A stretch of 16,582 nt of DNA from JANRIC01 sp033765345 (GTDB lineage: Bacteria; Bacteroidota; Bacteroidia; Cytophagales; Microscillaceae), in assembly GCA_033765345.1 (NCBI GenBank), contig JANRIC010000250.1, positions 1-16,582 on the forward strand, in the 5' to 3' direction. Shown here one piece after another: positions 13,598-16,582 of the stretch. Position 1 is the stretch's first letter. Each line of letters opens with the position of its first letter. The notes beneath the pieces were generated by a model. The model made no database searches. It saw only the letters and a list, made by a program, of their open reading frames with translations, and was not told the origin of the DNA. The position numbers and the translations under genes were made by a program.

Positions 13598-15856
13598 TTA
13601 AAAACGAAACCTGGTCGCCAGCCAAAAACTGCTACCATAGCCGTCAATCCCCGATCCGTGTGTACGATACGCTTCATTCAGGATGTTTTGCCAGCCGGCA
13701 TTGACCTGAAACCACTTGTACTGATAGCCCAGATACAAATTGAATAGCTGAAAGCCGGGCGTACCTCCTGCCGGAATGCGGTTATCGGATCTATCGCCGT
13801 TGGCCAGGCGGGTTTGTTTGGCAGCATAGAGGCATTCTAGGTTTGCCTGAAATCCAAAATCGCTTTTATATTTCAGCCCAAGTCTGCCATTCAAAGGAGG
13901 AATCCGACGGATAGGCTCTTCGGTGGGTTTGTTTTCGCCATAGGTAAATACCAAACTTCCATAAGTTGCCCAATGATCGGCAAAGCTATAAGCAAAATCC
14001 ATCTCAACTCCCTGAATAAAGGCTTTAATCACGTTTTCTTTGACATACACCGCAATGCCATTGATAGAATCTGCCCCATTAAAAGTACCTCGAACACGGG
14101 TGATTAAATCTTTTAATTCATGGTGATACAAGGAAATATTGGCAGAGAAATTTTTAAGGTTGGCTTTGTAGCTGAGGTCAAAATTGAGCGATTGCTCCGG
14201 TTTGAGGTCATAAGCAGGTACTTCATAGCGGAAGTCTACAATGCCCAAAGTACCCATATCATTGATATTGGGGGCTCGAAAGGTGTTATTGACTGCTGCA
14301 ATGAGGCGGTGCTGTGGGTGAAAAGCATACTGTATGGCAAAATTACCAACCAAAGCCGAAGGTTTGATGGTGGATTCGCCTAGGTTTTCATCCGGGACTT
14401 TGATCACAAAAGTATTGTAACGCAGGCCACCTTTCAAAGAAATTTTACCCAAATCCAGGCTATGCAAGCTGAAAATCGCCAGATTGCCATAGGTGGAGCC
14501 ATCAGGATACAAACCTCTGACCTCTGCGCTCGAGTTGTCATTGAGGTTGATACGGGTGGTAGCACTGGACACTTCATCATAATAATATTCTGCACCGGAC
14601 GTAAATTCCCAGATTTTAGTGGGCTGGGAGTAGATTTCCAAGATACCCCCGCCAGTCTTGACAATATCTTCTTCTTCTATAAAGGTCGTTGAGTTGTTTC
14701 TTTGAGACTGCCTTCCCTCATCGGATTGGGTATATAAGCCCGTCACGCTGACTTTCTGAAACCATTTATTTTTGTAAAAGCTTTCCCAACGCAGGTAGCT
14801 CAAAGTACGCTTTTGGGGATCAAACTGATTGATTTTAAAATCATCCAGTTGAATTCTGTAAAAAAGTGGCACGTCTTCTTGCTTTAGATACTGATAGGCA
14901 AAGGTTAGTAGATTTCTTGAGTTGAGTTGCCACTTGGCTTTGAGGTCTCCGGCGATTTGCTCATAGCCGCTTGGGATTTGCTTACCGATTCCTTTTCCGC
15001 CCTTCACATCTCCAAAATCACTATAAGTAAAACCTCCTTGCAGAACAAATCTAGAGTTTGATAATTGTATATCTCCACGGACGGTATTTTCCATATCGGC
15101 ACTCATATATTTGAGATAAAGCTCGCCCGAAGCTTTCCATTGTTGGGTAAAGTAGGGGTCTTTGCTAATGAGCTGCACGACTCCACCCAGGGCGTCACTA
15201 CCATATTGTACCGACCCTGAACCTCGCACGGCTTCAATCCTTTCCAGGGTGAGCGGGTCAATGGTATTGAGGTATTGGTTGGGTCCGAAGCGAAAGGTAG
15301 AATTATTGAGGCGAATGCCATCGATCATGATGAGGGTTTGGTTACCCGTAAGCCCACGGATAAAAGGGGTACCTCCACCGTGATTGGTTTTTTGTATCCA
15401 TACGCCAGTCATACCCATCATCGCTTCAGGTGTTGCCCTTGAAGCAAGCTGAGTCAGTGCGTCTCGCGTGAGTACCGAGGTCACTTCTGGGGTCTCGAGG
15501 GGAGAAGTTTCTCGTCTTTGAGAGGTAATGACGATGCCTTTGTTCAGTTCAATGATAGAAGGCTCAAGGGCTATCTGCAGATTTTGCGTTTCGCTGGGGA
15601 CTTGGACGGGCAGCTCGATGAGTTGGTAGCCTACGTGACTGATGCGGAGGGTATAATTTCCGTTGGGGATATTTTCCAGTTTGAAGCTTCCATCTGTGGC
15701 CGAGACCGTACCTCGAGCCGTATTCAGCAACACAACATTGACACCAGGAAGGGGCGTATTTCGCTCAAGTTCTGTTAATTGTCCCTGAATACTTTGTGCA
15801 TAAAGCGAAGAAAAAAGCCCGAATAAGGCTATAATGCCTAGTAGAATCTGTTTCAT
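13598..15856 (-). CDS. TonB-dependent outer-membrane receptor
   Basis: A 752-residue outer-membrane receptor that imports a ligand using TonB-ExbB-ExbD energy. The signal peptide is MKQILLGIIALFGLFSSLYA (cut before Gln21). A carboxypeptidase-regulatory-like domain follows (about 22-100; GVNVVLLNTARGTVSATDGSF at 38-58 and YTLRISHVGYQ at 68-78), a hallmark of Bacteroidota receptors. The plug domain spans about 115-232 (FIRGLTGNQTLIMIDGIRLNN and ERIEAVRGSGSVQYGSDALGG). The 22-strand barrel occupies the rest and ends in an aromatic residue (TRFRF), as outer-membrane proteins do. The plug segment NSTFRFGPNQYLNTIDP resembles that of the haemoglobin/transferrin-type and iron-siderophore receptor groups, but the substrate cannot be told. 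No SusD partner or regulatory sigma/anti-sigma pair lies nearby, so polysaccharide uptake is less likely. The gene is monocistronic here; its upstream region carries a duplicated CCTCCTTTTTTTGAA block. Confidence 0.95.
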   Translation of the reverse strand: MKQILLGIIALFGLFSSLYAQSIQGQLTELERNTPLPGVNVVLLNTARGTVSATDGSFKLENIPNGNYTLRISHVGYQLIELPVQVPSETQNLQIALEPSIIELNKGIVITSQRRETSPLETPEVTSVLTRDALTQLASRATPEAMMGMTGVWIQKTNHGGGTPFIRGLTGNQTLIMIDGIRLNNSTFRFGPNQYLNTIDPLTLERIEAVRGSGSVQYGSDALGGVVQLISKDPYFTQQWKASGELYLKYMSADMENTVRGDIQLSNSRFVLQGGFTYSDFGDVKGGKGIGKQIPSGYEQIAGDLKAKWQLNSRNLLTFAYQYLKQEDVPLFYRIQLDDFKINQFDPQKRTLSYLRWESFYKNKWFQKVSVTGLYTQSDEGRQSQRNNSTTFIEEEDIVKTGGGILEIYSQPTKIWEFTSGAEYYYDEVSSATTRINLNDNSSAEVRGLYPDGSTYGNLAIFSLHSLDLGKISLKGGLRYNTFVIKVPDENLGESTIKPSALVGNFAIQYAFHPQHRLIAAVNNTFRAPNINDMGTLGIVDFRYEVPAYDLKPEQSLNFDLSYKANLKNFSANISLYHHELKDLITRVRGTFNGADSINGIAVYVKENVIKAFIQGVEMDFAYSFADHWATYGSLVFTYGENKPTEEPIRRIPPLNGRLGLKYKSDFGFQANLECLYAAKQTRLANGDRSDNRIPAGGTPGFQLFNLYLGYQYKWFQVNAGWQNILNEAYRTHGSGIDGYGSSFWLATRFRF

Positions 15857-15887
15857 ACAAAATTGAATAAGTTTGTTTACAAATCAC

Positions 15888-15920
15888 TTCAAAAAAAGGA
15901 GGGCTTTCAAAAAAAGGAGG
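15888..15920. repeat. Duplicated 15-base block upstream of the TonB receptor gene
   Basis: TTCAAAAAAAGGAGG occurs at 15888-15902 and again at 15906-15920, an 18-base period. It lies 32 to 64 bases before the receptor start, whose strand reads CCTCCTTTTTTTGAA. A 9-base inverted repeat TTACAAATC (15877-15885) and GATTTGTAA (15950-15958) flanks the pair. It may be a regulator-binding region, but no known operator matches. Confidence 0.7.
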
Positions 15921-16004
15921 TTAAGTTTCTGTGAATGTATCGAGAATTTGATTTGTAAGTGGTTTTTTAAGTCTGTAAGATGCCTGTATGCGTTTGCCAA
16001 AGGC

Positions 16005-16277
16005 TTGTTCTAGTGCGTTATGTTTGAATTATAGTGTGTGATGTTTGAATTATAGTGTGTGATGTCTGAATTATAGTGTGTGATGTCTGAATTATAGTGT
16101 GTAATGTCTGAATTATAGTGTGTAATGTCTGAATTATAGTGTGTAATGTCTGAATTATAGTGTGTAATGTTGGAATTCTAGTGTATGACGTTGGAATTCT
16201 AGTGTGTGATGTCTGAATTCTAGTGTGTAATATTAGAATTATAGTGTGTAGTGTTGGAATTATAGTGTGTGATGTTG
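16005..16277. repeat. 21-bp tandem repeat array, 12 full units plus 1 degenerate
   Basis: Twelve head-to-tail 21-base units run from 16026 to 16277 without a single indel, preceded by a degenerate unit at 16005-16025. Each has a core GAATT(A/C)TAGTGTGT and a variable 7-base tail (for example GATGTCT, AATGTCT, AATGTTG). Units 2-3 are identical, as are units 4-6. Units 8-10 carry C in place of A, making GAATTCTAG. Every plus-strand frame has a stop in nearly every unit. One minus-strand frame reads a heptapeptide DITHYNS but is broken by TAG in units 8-10. The array is therefore non-coding. A 21-base period equals two turns of B-DNA. Confidence 0.95.
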
Positions 16278-16351
16278 TATTGAAAGAAAGGTTAGCAATG
16301 ACATAATCAATGCTTCATTGCAATTATTAGCAAAAAAAATCCTCCAAACAC

Positions 16352-16382
16352 TTGCCTATTTAGCCCCATATTCTTAACTTCG
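16352..16382 (+). promoter_or_regulatory. Candidate promoter of the right-edge gene
   Basis: TTG at 16352-16354, a 20-base spacer, then TAACTTCG (16375-16382), one mismatch from TAnnTTTG. The spacing is ideal for a Bacteroidota promoter. It lies about 70 bases before ATG 16453 and just downstream of the 21-bp array. Confidence 0.35.
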
Positions 16383-16452
16383 TAATAGGGACGGAGAACC
16401 ACTTTTGAGGGAGAATCAACACATAACTATCACATTTTTAACCTTTTAAGCT

Positions 16453-16582
16453 ATGCCAGACTACACACACAAATCCAACTCGGAATACGAGGACGATTAC
16501 GAAGACGAAGACTACGAAAACATAGGCTTTGACCTTAAAAACCGGAAAAACCCCGCACAGGTCTTTGAGGAGCGGCTCAAAG
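16453..16582 (+). CDS. Start of an acidic, tyrosine-rich protein (partial)
   Basis: An open frame from ATG 16453 runs off the window after 43 codons. Its N terminus is strongly acidic with interspersed tyrosines (SEYEDDYEDEDYENIG, residues 10-25), followed by FDLKNRKNPAQVFEERLK, which looks like the start of a helical domain. There is no signal peptide and no Shine-Dalgarno, as is usual for this window. GC content and regular codon use rise compared with the upstream spacer, which supports coding. I do not recognise the family from this fragment. It lies downstream of the 21-bp array and a candidate promoter. Confidence 0.65.
   Translation, partial: MPDYTHKSNSEYEDDYEDEDYENIGFDLKNRKNPAQVFEERLK

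Larger units (their letters stand above)
15857..16452. other. 596-base intergenic region between receptor gene and right-edge gene
   Basis: The space between the two divergent starts has no coding frame. From left to right it holds the duplicated A7GGAGG block (15888-15920), a plain stretch to about 16004, the 21-bp repeat array (16005-16277), a 7-bp hairpin (GCAATGA/TCATTGC, 16295-16321) and a candidate promoter (16352-16382). The A7GGAGG copies look like ribosome-binding sites on the plus strand, but only an 8-codon frame (MYREFDL plus stop) follows. Confidence 0.6.

Noticed and set aside
15891..15932. Plus-strand gene behind the A7GGAGG ribosome-site lookalikes
   Set aside because: Only very short frames follow (8 codons at most), and the 21-bp array then closes every plus-strand frame.
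16026..16277. Minus-strand heptapeptide repeat (DITHYNS) encoded by the 21-bp array
   Set aside because: The frame is interrupted by TAG in units 8-10 and in the degenerate unit, and no start or flanking domain is present.
16005..16277. CRISPR array
   Set aside because: Units are contiguous 21-mers without unique spacers, and there are no cas genes.

Overview
The window looks like a chromosomal stretch from a member of the Bacteroidota, probably of the Cytophagia/Cytophagales type. Four things point there: the SusC-style TonB-dependent receptor with an N-terminal carboxypeptidase-regulatory-like domain, a MetK with a C-terminal extension, AT-rich spacers carrying TAnnTTTG-type -7 boxes, and the near absence of Shine-Dalgarno sites. 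The one exception is infC, which has a full GGAGG. The class-level placement is inference. I see no phage, insertion sequence, CRISPR array, tRNA or rRNA.

Layout. Positions 1-501 are non-coding upstream DNA with a possible OxyR-like half-site and a -7 box. Then follows katG (502-2757, +), closed by a perfect 13-bp hairpin. A 386-bp spacer with a 22-bp tandem repeat separates it from sucD (3144-4016, -), which has its own terminator. A divergent SDR/epimerase gene (4307-5290, +) converges on a minus-strand block. In transcription order (right to left) that block is an ABC-type permease (12006-10777), a membrane-anchored coiled-coil protein (10722-9781), infC (9697-9068), rpmI (9003-8809), rplT (8718-8374), metK (8187-6916) and a membrane-anchored PQQ-like propeller protein (6803-5319). 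A terminator follows rplT and a hairpin follows metK. Internal TATATTTG boxes suggest several transcription units rather than one long operon.

Divergent from the permease is a secreted conserved protein (12148-13407, +) with glutamine-amidotransferase-like features. It is followed by a heptanucleotide repeat array and a strong terminator. A TonB-dependent receptor (13598-15856, -) comes next. The last 596-bp spacer holds duplicated A7GGAGG blocks and a striking 21-bp tandem repeat array (12 full units plus one degenerate unit). It leads into the start of an acidic, tyrosine-rich reading frame cut by the window edge.

Functionally this is mostly housekeeping: peroxide defence (KatG), TCA cycle (SucD), translation (IF3, L35, L20) and methyl-donor synthesis (MetK), mixed with envelope proteins. 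The points most worth a second look are the AUU start of infC with the only strong Shine-Dalgarno in the window, the 21-bp array, the 12148-13407 protein family, and candidate regulatory structures at katG and between rpmI and rplT. I do not see an evident new multi-gene system.
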